From CADEED01 sp035701825 (GTDB lineage Bacteria > Pseudomonadota > Gammaproteobacteria > Steroidobacterales > Steroidobacteraceae), in contig DASSRK010000114.1 of NCBI GenBank assembly GCA_035701825.1, positions 1-5,351 of the forward strand: 5,351 nucleotides of DNA. Reading direction: 5' to 3'. Position 1 is the stretch's first letter, and each line of letters begins with the position of its first letter. Shown here piece after piece: positions 1-5,351 of this stretch. Made by a program: the position numbers and the translations under genes. The notes beneath the pieces were generated by a model. The model searched no databases and was not told where the DNA came from. It worked only from the letters and a program-made list of their open reading frames with translations.

Positions 1-1
1 G

Positions 2-1705
2 ACCGACAAGGCCACGATGGACGTGCCGTCCACCGCGGCGGGCACCGTCACCGAAGTGCTGGTGCAGAAGGGCGGCAAGATCGGCAAGGGCGGCGTGATC
101 GCGCGCATCGAAGGAATCGCCGCGGCCCCGGCCGCCGCGCCGGCCGCGCCCGCGAAGCCCGCAGCCGCGCCATCGGCTCCCGCCGCGAAGTCGACCGCGC
201 CGCAGGCGGCGCCGGCGCCTGCGCCGCAGCGCCCGGCGGCGCCGCCAGCCGCGGCCCCCAGGCCGTCCAAGCCACTCAAGCCGGACGTACCGCACGACCG
301 CGAGACGCAGTTGCTGGTGCTGGGCGCCGGCCCCGGAGGCTACACCGCCGCCTTCCGCGCCGCGGATCTCGGCCTCAAGGTCACGCTGGTGGAGCGCTGG
401 CCCATGCTCGGCGGCGTCTGCCTCAACGTCGGTTGCATTCCGTCGAAGGCGCTGCTGCATGCGGCCAAGGTCATCGACGAAGTCGGCGAGATGCGCGCGC
501 ACGGCATCGACTTCGGTGCACCGAAGATCGAGCTGCCGAAGCTGCTCGAGTGGAAGAACAAGGTCGTCGGCAAGCTCGTGGGCGGCCTGTCCGTGCTCGC
601 CAGGCAACGCAAGGTCGAAGTCGTGCAGGGCACCGGCAAGTTCGCGAGCCCCCACGTCATGGAAGTGGCGCGCGCCGACGGCAGGACCGAGAAGATCCGC
701 TTCGAGCATTGCATCATCGCGGCCGGCTCCGAGCCCATCAAACTACCGTTCATCCCCGACGATCCGCGCGTCATCGATTCGACCGGCGCGCTCGAGCTGA
801 ACGGCGTCCCGCAGCGCCTGCTGGTCATCGGCGGCGGCATCATCGGCCTCGAGATGGCGACCGTGTACGCCTCGCTCGGCGCGAAGCTCTCCGTGGTCGA
901 GCTCACGCCGCAGCTCATGCCGGGTGCGGACCCGGACCTGGTGAAGCCGCTCGAGAAGCGCCTCAAGGCGCGCTACGAACAGATCCTTCTCAATACCAAG
1001 GTCAGTGCCTGCAGCGCGACTCCCGCCGGTCTCGAAGTCACGTTCGAAGATGCCGGCGGCAAGCGCAACGATACCTTCGATCGCGTGCTGGTGGCCGTGG
1101 GTCGCGCCACCAACGGCAAGCGCATCGGGCTCGAGAATGCGGACGTCGAGGTCAGCGACCGCGGCGTGATTGCCGTCGACAAGCAGCTGCGCACCAGCAT
1201 TCCCCACATCTTCGCCATCGGCGACGTGGTGCCCGGACCGATGCTGGCGCACAAGGCCATGCACGAGGCGAAGGTGGCCGCCGAGGTCATCGCGGGCCAC
1301 AAGAGCTACTTCGATGCGCGCGTGATCCCGTCGGTGGCGTACACGGATCCGGAAGTGGCGTGGGTGGGCCTCACGGAAACCGAGGCGAAGAAGAACGGCA
1401 CGCCGTACAAGGTGGGGAAATTCCCCTGGGCGGCCAGCGGCCGCTCGCTGGCGCTGGGCCGCGACGAAGGGTTCTCGAAGCTGTTGTTCGACCCGGTGAG
1501 CCACCGCGTGCTCGGCGGCGGCATGGTCGGCCCGAACGCGGGCGAGCTGGTGGCGGAAGTCGCGCTGGCCATCGAGATGGGTGCGGACGCGGCCGACATC
1601 GGCCTCACCATCCATCCGCATCCGACGTTGTCGGAAACCGTGGCGCTGTCGGCCGAGGCGTTCGAGGGAACGCTGACCGATCTCTACATTCCCAGGAAGG
1701 CCTAG
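2..1705 (+). CDS. lpdA: Dihydrolipoamide dehydrogenase (E3) with N-terminal lipoyl domain, 5' partial
   Basis: This is the E3 component of the pyruvate dehydrogenase complex, a cytoplasmic FAD enzyme that reoxidises dihydrolipoyl groups with NAD+. The frame is open at the left edge and reads TDKATMDVPS, the lipoyl-attachment motif, with the lipoylated lysine at 8-10. The ATG at 17 is therefore internal and the true start lies upstream. Numbering from that ATG, an Ala/Pro-rich swinging linker spans about residues 34-92. Next come the FAD-binding GAGPGG (103-108), the redox disulfide CLNVGC (Cys135 and Cys140), the NAD-binding GGGIIG (272-277), the second FAD motif IFAIGDV (398-404) and the C-terminal HPHPTLSE with the catalytic pair His535 and Glu540. 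All catalytic residues are present. In the window it is 567 codons plus stop. Lipoyl-E3 fusions are common in beta- and gammaproteobacteria, usually downstream of aceE and aceF; those genes would lie outside this window. The stop directly abuts that of the convergent gene. Confidence 0.97.
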   Translation, partial: TDKATMDVPSTAAGTVTEVLVQKGGKIGKGGVIARIEGIAAAPAAAPAAPAKPAAAPSAPAAKSTAPQAAPAPAPQRPAAPPAAAPRPSKPLKPDVPHDRETQLLVLGAGPGGYTAAFRAADLGLKVTLVERWPMLGGVCLNVGCIPSKALLHAAKVIDEVGEMRAHGIDFGAPKIELPKLLEWKNKVVGKLVGGLSVLARQRKVEVVQGTGKFASPHVMEVARADGRTEKIRFEHCIIAAGSEPIKLPFIPDDPRVIDSTGALELNGVPQRLLVIGGGIIGLEMATVYASLGAKLSVVELTPQLMPGADPDLVKPLEKRLKARYEQILLNTKVSACSATPAGLEVTFEDAGGKRNDTFDRVLVAVGRATNGKRIGLENADVEVSDRGVIAVDKQLRTSIPHIFAIGDVVPGPMLAHKAMHEAKVAAEVIAGHKSYFDARVIPSVAYTDPEVAWVGLTETEAKKNGTPYKVGKFPWAASGRSLALGRDEGFSKLLFDPVSHRVLGGGMVGPNAGELVAEVALAIEMGADAADIGLTIHPHPTLSETVALSAEAFEGTLTDLYIPRKA

Positions 1706-2446
1706 CTAGAGGGCCGCGGAAGTCGGCGCGGACGCCGTGAGCGCGCCGCCGGTCGGCGCGGGCGCGGGCCCATATTCGACGACGAGTCGCACCGCGAGCG
1801 TGTCGTCGACGCTGTGATTCGCGACGTCGAGGCAAACCGCGCGCGAGTCCGGGCCGATCGGCGACTCCGTCGGCGCCGCGCCCGTGTGCAGGCTGCCGAG
1901 CGAAGTCGCGCCGGCATCGCGCTCTTCCCACGCCGCCTCGCTGCCCGGCACCCGGGCCTGCACGTGGATGGCGGTGGTCTCCGAGGAAGCGGGCACGGCC
2001 GCGCACAGCGCGATCGATTGCGCGATCGCGTCGGTGCAGGTCACGGGACCGACCTCGTCGGCGTGCGCGGTGATCTTGCAGGGCGGCAGCTGCGCGACCG
2101 CCTCCGACTTGCCGGCGCCGGAATTGCGGGCCGCGACCGCGGCGGCGTCGGCGCCCGCGGCCGGTGCGTTCTGGCGCGCGGCGAACTCGGCGAACTGGCG
2201 GCTGAATTCCGCCTGCATGGTGGCCTGCAATTCTTCCTTGGCGCTGACCGCGCGCAGCGCCGACCAGGCATAGCCGCCGACGATGCAGCCGATCATCAGC
2301 GCGATGGTCGCCAGCAGCGAGCGCATGCGGTTCTTCTTCGGCTTGGAGCCTTCGGGCGCGCGATTACGAATCAACTGGATGATGGCCGTCGCCATGGTGG
2401 CGAGGGCGCCGATGATGGCGGCGACGATGGTTTCGGATAGACCCAT
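1706..2446 (-). CDS. Unrecognised membrane-anchored protein, two TM helices and a periplasmic Cys domain
   Basis: I do not recognise this 246-aa protein. The N-terminus has two hydrophobic segments (about residues 5-26 and 43-66) separated by a very basic loop (RNRAPEGSKPKKNRMR, 27-42). By the positive-inside rule the loop is cytoplasmic, so both termini face the periplasm. A charged, probably helical stretch follows (64-92), then an Ala-rich linker (94-120). The C-terminal domain carries Cys123, Cys137, Cys148 and Cys205, enough for two disulfides, and the protein ends in a low-complexity Ala/Pro/Thr tail. The ATG at 2446 was chosen because it directly precedes the first hydrophobic segment. 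No clear Shine-Dalgarno precedes it, so the start is less certain than the gene. The open frame continues upstream to 2761, but that part overlaps the neighbouring gene and looks non-native. It lies 122 bp after the PDZ gene on the same strand and converges with lpd. Confidence 0.75.
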   Translation of the reverse strand: MGLSETIVAAIIGALATMATAIIQLIRNRAPEGSKPKKNRMRSLLATIALMIGCIVGGYAWSALRAVSAKEELQATMQAEFSRQFAEFAARQNAPAAGADAAAVAARNSGAGKSEAVAQLPPCKITAHADEVGPVTCTDAIAQSIALCAAVPASSETTAIHVQARVPGSEAAWEERDAGATSLGSLHTGAAPTESPIGPDSRAVCLDVANHSVDDTLAVRLVVEYGPAPAPTGGALTASAPTSAAL

Positions 2447-2568
2447 GGGCAAGCAGACCCGGGGAATTGACCAGAATCCGAGTCTAGACCCCGCGTTTCC
2501 GGCGGCATTGCACCGCCTGCCCGGGATGGGTACTGGTTCACACTTCGCGCTGCACGGCTGCCAATGGC
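2447..2568. other. 122-bp gap between PDZ gene and membrane-protein gene
   Basis: This gap holds no ORF I would support. It contains a 5-bp inverted repeat (GGCGG at 2501-2505, CCGCC at 2513-2517, 7-nt loop) with no T-tract, so it is not a convincing intrinsic terminator. It also contains a short palindrome, GTCTAGAC, at 2482-2489. On the - strand TAGACT (2483-2488) could pass as a -10 box, but I see no matching -35 at the right distance. Whether the membrane-protein gene has its own promoter here or is read through from the PDZ gene cannot be decided from the sequence. Confidence 0.4.
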
Positions 2569-3531
2569 CTACGGGTGCGGCTTGAACGGACGGCCGGTCA
2601 GCCGGGCAATCACGAATTCCTCGAAGCACGGGTTCTGCGCGTAGGTCGCCGAGATCGCCACGGTGGGATAGGCGTTGGCGGCGATCCGGCCACGTGCCGC
2701 CGCAAGCTGGGCCGAATAGTTTGCAGCAGGGTCGTACTTGCACGGGTCGATCTCTTTCCAATGCATGGCCACGACCGTGGCTTCGAAATCAGGCAAGGGG
2801 CCATACCGTTTGTTGGCGCACTCCGTCTGGCTCGTGCGCGTGAGAATGAAGCCATAGTCCTTGTCGGGCAGATTGTTCGCCTTGGCTAACGCCGTGAGCT
2901 CGTCACCCAGCTTCTCTGCCTTCTCGATCATCCCGCAAGGATCCGCCATGATGACCTTGACCCTGGCGTCATAGAGTTCGTCGAAGCGCTTCTGCGAGCC
3001 GGCCAATGCATCGTCAACGCCCGGCAGCTGCGCGCGCGGCCTGGTCACGGTGCCGGCATAGGTGTGCTGGATCTGCGAATCGATCCATGGGCCGTCCCCG
3101 GGAGCCTGTGGCGTCACGTGCTCGAAATTCGCAGAGCGGTTCAAGCCGCCCGCACCCGAAACGGGCGCGCGACGCGAGACGGGCGCCTCTCCCGAGAACA
3201 CGTATTGGTAGTGGACCATCATTGGCACGCCCGGTCGTGCGCGCGTCGCAACCGCGTTCTTCAGCAGATCGGGCGCACCGTGAATGTCCTTGCCGTCGCC
3301 AAAATCGAACTCGAGGATTTCATCGCCGGGTTGCAGGCCGGCGCGGAAGGCCGGTCCGCCTTGCCGCACGGCGACGATCCTGGAAACCGTACCACCGTAG
3401 TACGCGTCGCCCGGCTGCGGCACCACCCGAAGGCCGAGCAGCGGAATCTCGACCATCCCTCCCGAAGGAGGCTGCTGCGCGTGGATTGCCGGCGCCAGAA
3501 GGATCAGCAGCATCGCGCCCCATCGCTTCAT
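2569..3531 (-). CDS. Exported PDZ-domain protein, function unknown
   Basis: This is a 320-aa protein with a clear Sec signal peptide (MKRWGAMLLILLAPAIHA, cleavage likely before QQ at 19-20). A PDZ-like domain follows at about residues 45-112. Its diagnostic part is GGPAFRAGLQPGDEIL (58-73), the helix and turn typical of PDZ domains in periplasmic proteases. There is no trypsin-like or other recognisable protease domain in front of it, so it is probably a binding or adaptor protein rather than an HtrA-type protease. The rest (about 113-320) matches no family I know. It contains four cysteines (199, 238, 264, 302), three of them in Asp-Pro-Cys or Asn-Pro-Cys contexts, which would suit two periplasmic disulfides. 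The start is the ATG at 3531, which overlaps the upstream stop as ATGA. No good Shine-Dalgarno lies at normal distance, so translation probably depends on the upstream gene. The open frame extends to 3843, but that part overlaps the upstream gene and would bury the signal peptide. Confidence 0.85.
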   Translation of the reverse strand: MKRWGAMLLILLAPAIHAQQPPSGGMVEIPLLGLRVVPQPGDAYYGGTVSRIVAVRQGGPAFRAGLQPGDEILEFDFGDGKDIHGAPDLLKNAVATRARPGVPMMVHYQYVFSGEAPVSRRAPVSGAGGLNRSANFEHVTPQAPGDGPWIDSQIQHTYAGTVTRPRAQLPGVDDALAGSQKRFDELYDARVKVIMADPCGMIEKAEKLGDELTALAKANNLPDKDYGFILTRTSQTECANKRYGPLPDFEATVVAMHWKEIDPCKYDPAANYSAQLAAARGRIAANAYPTVAISATYAQNPCFEEFVIARLTGRPFKPHP

Positions 3532-4526
3532 CGCAGACACGCGGCCACCTTGTCGGCAAGACCGACCCTGGAGATTGCGGTTGACAGGAAAGCTTCGCGT
3601 TCCTGGCGCGTTTCGAGATCCCATCGCTCGCCCGCGAGGAGGACGCCATCGAATTGTTTGGCGATACAGCCGCACTTGGCGGGAGTGACGGGAATTCCCA
3701 GCAGACCGCCGACGCGCGCCGGGCACGACTGGCGAAATCCGCCGCCATTGGCGAGCGCCTCGGCGGCCGCGCCGTAGGGATCGTCGGGTTTCTTCTCCGC
3801 CGACGCCGCGCGCGCGTCCACGCCGATGAGCGCGACGCGCCACAGCTCAGGGTCCACGCCCGGTGGCCGCTTGTTCTGCGCCCGGTATTCTTCGAACGTC
3901 CGGCGGGCCGCATATCCCTGGTAAACCGGTGCGGCGGCCTCCAGCGCCGCCCGCAGCGCGGCGGGATCAGCGATCTTGAAGGTGGCTCGCATGTCGCCGT
4001 CCCGGGTTCCGTCGAAGCCGAGCTCGCGGCTCACGGCCCGCCACCAGCCCGCAAAGCCAGCGCGCGCGGCGGCGGGAATTCCGCCATCGACCGCGCCATT
4101 CTCGATGAATGCCAGCGGATCGTTGCTCGAACTCACGCCGCTTCCGGTCAGGAATCCAACCGCGGCCTGCGCGCCCTCCGCAGGCGTCAGCGTCATCATG
4201 AGATAGAAGAGATCCTTGGCCTGCAGGGCACGCTCGAGATCGGCACGCGCGCCCGGCGGCGCATTCCCGTCCGGATACGCGGCCCAGAACTTGTGGCGCG
4301 CGTCCTTCACCCGGGCGTCGAATTGAGCGATCTCGCGGCGTACCGCCGCGCCGTCGCGGACGACGGCGCCGATCTGGTCGGCGATCGAAGGCAACCCGGC
4401 CATCTGCCGCAGCGCATAGTTAGTGAACGGATCGCGAGAGAACTGCGCCCAGGCATTCGCAGCGGAAAGAAGCAGGCAAATCGCCAGGCAACCGGTCATT
4501 CGCCGGTTGGTTGTTATTTTGCTCAA
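3528..4526 (-). CDS. Exported protein of unknown function with C-terminal CxC motif
   Basis: I do not recognise this 332-aa protein. It is started here at TTG (4526), because GGGAGGA lies 6 nt upstream and because this start adds the basic n-region (SKITTNRR) that a Sec signal peptide needs. The hydrophobic core is about residues 11-22, with cleavage likely after ANA or AWA (near residues 25-27). The ATG at 4499 is the alternative; it gives a signal peptide with no basic residue and has no comparable ribosome-binding site. The mature protein is soluble and probably mostly helical (about 30-260). A C-terminal region has Cys268, Cys285, Cys287 and Cys330; the CGC motif is followed by a helix and a final Cys two residues from the end, which suggests a small disulfide-stabilised helical domain. 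Its stop overlaps the PDZ gene start by 4 nt (ATGA), so the two are made together, most likely in the periplasm. Confidence 0.85.
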   Translation of the reverse strand: MSKITTNRRMTGCLAICLLLSAANAWAQFSRDPFTNYALRQMAGLPSIADQIGAVVRDGAAVRREIAQFDARVKDARHKFWAAYPDGNAPPGARADLERALQAKDLFYLMMTLTPAEGAQAAVGFLTGSGVSSSNDPLAFIENGAVDGGIPAAARAGFAGWWRAVSRELGFDGTRDGDMRATFKIADPAALRAALEAAAPVYQGYAARRTFEEYRAQNKRPPGVDPELWRVALIGVDARAASAEKKPDDPYGAAAEALANGGGFRQSCPARVGGLLGIPVTPAKCGCIAKQFDGVLLAGERWDLETRQEREAFLSTAISRVGLADKVAACLR

Positions 4527-4528
4527 CG

Positions 4529-4557
4529 GATATCCTCCCGAGGCCGGGAAAAATATC
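4529..4557 (-). repeat. Imperfect inverted repeat enclosing the ribosome-binding site
   Basis: The outer arms are GATAT (4529-4533) and ATATC (4553-4557). The inner arms are TCCCG (4536-4540) and CGGGA (4545-4549) around a 4-nt loop, with a 2/3-nt internal bulge between the two stems. In the - strand RNA the Shine-Dalgarno at 4533-4539 falls almost wholly within the paired arm next to the start codon. It could limit initiation, or it could be chance in GC-rich DNA. It matters only if transcription starts upstream of position 4557. Confidence 0.4.
4533..4539 (-). promoter_or_regulatory. Strong Shine-Dalgarno for the TTG-started 332-aa gene
   Basis: On the - strand this reads GGGAGGA and sits 6 nt before the TTG at 4526-4524. 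It is the best anti-16S match in the gap and is the reason for choosing TTG over the downstream ATG at 4499. Confidence 0.75.
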
Positions 4558-4578
4558 ATCCAGGCGGTGGGAAGTCAC
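4550..4578 (-). promoter_or_regulatory. Possible sigma-70 promoter for the exported-protein pair
   Basis: On the - strand GTGACT (4578-4573) could serve as a -35 box and TATTTT (4555-4550) as a -10 box, separated by 17 nt. Each matches four of six consensus bases. The location fits the start of the two-gene unit in an 85-bp gap. If used, transcription would begin near 4540-4543, so much of the hairpin at 4529-4557 would be left out of the RNA. This is a weak pattern match only. Confidence 0.25.
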
Positions 4579-4589
4579 CGGCCGCTCTC

Positions 4590-4610
4590 GCGATCGGACC
4601 GGGCGATCGC
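4590..4610 (-). other. Perfect 7-bp hairpin just after the DUF1841 stop codon
   Basis: GCGATCG (4590-4596) pairs with CGATCGC (4604-4610) around a 7-nt loop. It begins one base after the DUF1841 stop when read on the - strand. The position suits an mRNA 3' end or a stabilising stem-loop, but no T-tract follows, so it is not a classical intrinsic terminator. Confidence 0.4.
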
Positions 4611-4611
4611 T

Positions 4612-5037
4612 CTAGGTCAGCAGCCTCAGCTTCTCGAGGTACGACTGCTCGTCGGGTTGTTTGCCCGACCGCTGCGCGTCCCAAAGCTGCTCGGCCAGCA
4701 CTTCCAGGATGCGATGCTCGGCCTCGTGCGGCCCGAGTTTCGCGGACAGCTTCGCGTGCACGTCGGCGATGCCCGCCGGCCGGTTGGTCGACACCTGTTC
4801 GCGGATCGCCAGGTGCAGGCCCATGTGCAGCCACGGGTTCAGCTGCCCGCCGCGGGGCGAGTAGTTGGCAAGGTCGGAGGCCGCGGACTCGATGATGGCG
4901 CGGTATTCCGGGTGCTCGGCGATCACCGCGACGATCTGCTTCTCGAGCGGCGAGATCGGCTGCTCGGCCTTGAACTTGCGCCACGCCGAGCGGTACATCT
5001 CGCGCAGCTGGTCGCGGGACATGCCGTCGAATATCAA
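4612..5037 (-). CDS. DUF1841 family protein
   Basis: This is a 141-aa cytoplasmic protein with no signal peptide or membrane segment, assigned to the uncharacterised DUF1841 family from the recalled family pattern. The recognisable blocks are SRDQLREMYRSAWRKF (7-22), a segment around AEHPEYRAIIE (40-50), NPWLHMGLHLAIREQ (67-81), GPHEAEHRILEVLAEQLWDAQ (102-122) and a C-terminal PDE..YLEKL (128-137). The TTG at 5037 is chosen as start. AGGAG lies 6 nt upstream, TTG overlaps the nth stop as TTGA, and the resulting MIFDGMSRDQ fits the short Met-Phe-containing leader remembered before SRDQ in relatives. The ATG at 5022 is the alternative and has no Shine-Dalgarno at a sensible distance. Two HxxxH motifs (71/75 and 104/108) may be metal ligands. 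It is translationally coupled to nth, an arrangement I recall from other proteobacteria, but its molecular role is not known to me. Confidence 0.88.
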   Translation of the reverse strand: MIFDGMSRDQLREMYRSAWRKFKAEQPISPLEKQIVAVIAEHPEYRAIIESAASDLANYSPRGGQLNPWLHMGLHLAIREQVSTNRPAGIADVHAKLSAKLGPHEAEHRILEVLAEQLWDAQRSGKQPDEQSYLEKLRLLT

Positions 5038-5351
5038 GGATTGCTCCTGGAGGCGCTGGCGATGATCCTGCGGCGGGGGCCGTACTCGCACAGATCGTTT
5101 ATGAGGCACTTTTCGCACGCGGGCTTCAGCGCCTTGCATACGTAGCGTCCGTGCAGAATGAGCCAGTGGTGAGCGTCATGAGCGAATTCCCCGGGAGTGA
5201 GCCTGACCAGCGCATCTTCCACGGCTCGCGGCGTCTTCCCCGGCGCGAGCTTCGTGCGGTTGGCAACCCGAAAGATGTGCGTGTCCACGGCTATTGTCGG
5301 CTCTCCGAAGATTGTGTTGAGGACCACGTTCGCAGTTTTGCGTCCCACTCC
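5034..5351 (-). CDS. nth: Endonuclease III, C-terminal part (5' end beyond right edge)
   Basis: This is a DNA glycosylase/AP lyase that removes oxidised pyrimidines in base-excision repair. The window holds only the C-terminal half, about 105 residues. It enters at GVGRKTANVV, the helix-hairpin-helix motif, with the catalytic lysine codon at 5337-5339. The catalytic aspartate of VDTHIFR is at 5283-5285, 18 residues later, the same spacing as Lys120 and Asp138 of the E. coli enzyme. The [4Fe-4S] ligands follow as C-x6-C-x2-C-x5-C (CKALKPACEKCLINDLC), complete and correctly spaced. HHWLILHGRYVC is also typical of the family. The tail after the last cysteine (EYGPRRRIIASASRSNP) is basic and somewhat longer than I recall for E. 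coli. The GTG near 5348 is an internal valine, not a start. The stop overlaps the DUF1841 start as TTGA. Confidence 0.97.
   Translation of the reverse strand, partial: GVGRKTANVVLNTIFGEPTIAVDTHIFRVANRTKLAPGKTPRAVEDALVRLTPGEFAHDAHHWLILHGRYVCKALKPACEKCLINDLCEYGPRRRIIASASRSNP
5044..5048 (-). promoter_or_regulatory. Shine-Dalgarno for TTG-started DUF1841 gene, inside nth
   Basis: On the - strand this reads AGGAG, 6 nt before the TTG at 5037-5035. It lies within the last codons of nth. The ATG at 5022 is 21 nt further from this site than is normal for initiation, so the site decides the start in favour of TTG. Confidence 0.65.

Noticed and set aside
743..1621. 292-codon - strand open frame opposite lpd
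   Set aside because: It is antisense to a conserved enzyme in GC-rich DNA, has His/Arg-rich composition and shows no ribosome-binding site or recognisable domain.
433..1740. 435-codon + strand open frame overlapping lpd
   Set aside because: It is an out-of-frame shadow of lpd. The translation is dominated by Arg, Gly and Ala with no domain, while the overlapping frame carries every E3 motif.
1722..1761. Direct repeat GTCGGCGCGG (1722-1731 and 1752-1761)
   Set aside because: It encodes the low-complexity Ala-Pro-Thr tail of the membrane protein, so it is explained by composition rather than by a repeat element.
1814..2440. 208-codon + strand open frame opposite the membrane-protein gene
   Set aside because: The translation is very Arg-rich and lacks structure, whereas the - strand frame gives two clean TM helices with a basic loop and a balanced composition.
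2501..2517. GGCGG/CCGCC hairpin as a terminator for the PDZ gene
   Set aside because: It has only five base pairs and no T-tract on either strand; such hairpins are expected by chance at this GC content.
2447..2761. N-terminal extension of the membrane protein by 105 codons
   Set aside because: It overlaps the PDZ gene and has atypical Cys/Arg/Pro-rich sequence, with no ribosome-binding site noted.
3532..3843. N-terminal extension of the PDZ protein by 104 codons
   Set aside because: The extension overlaps the upstream coding region, is Arg-rich, and would place the signal peptide in the middle of the protein. The ATGA overlap explains the start at 3531.
3654..4895. 413-codon + strand open frame spanning the 332-aa gene and part of DUF1841
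   Set aside because: It runs antisense through two supported genes and the gap between them, is Arg/Ala/Gly-rich and has no domain. The - strand genes have signal peptides, ribosome-binding sites or family motifs.

Overview
The window looks like chromosomal DNA from a GC-rich proteobacterium. A gamma- or betaproteobacterium is most likely, because the dihydrolipoamide dehydrogenase carries its own N-terminal lipoyl domain and because nth is followed by a DUF1841-type gene. This placement is inferred from gene content; the genus cannot be read from the sequence. There are no RNA genes, mobile elements, CRISPR arrays or long intergenic gaps.

Layout, left to right. (1) Positions 2-1705, + strand: the 3' part of a lipoyl-domain dihydrolipoamide dehydrogenase (E3 of the pyruvate dehydrogenase complex). 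The reading frame is already open at the left edge, inside the lipoyl domain. (2) Everything else is on the - strand, read right to left: an nth fragment (endonuclease III) entering from the right edge; a DUF1841-family gene coupled to it by a TTGA overlap; an 85-bp gap; a pair of unrecognised exported proteins (332 aa, then a 320-aa PDZ protein) coupled by an ATGA overlap; a 122-bp gap; and an unrecognised 246-aa membrane-anchored protein. That last gene's stop codon directly abuts the lpd stop codon, with no base between them.

How the genes work together. lpd and nth-DUF1841 are housekeeping modules for central carbon metabolism and base-excision repair. The three genes between them (about 1706-4526) are the least explained part. 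All three products are predicted to be exported or to face the periplasm, and each has exactly four cysteines in its exported portion. The first two are translationally coupled. This suggests a small cell-envelope module, but its function is unknown and nothing here proves that the three act together.

Two genes (the 332-aa protein and DUF1841) are best started at TTG codons with strong Shine-Dalgarno sequences. At the 332-aa gene this ribosome-binding site lies inside a predicted hairpin.
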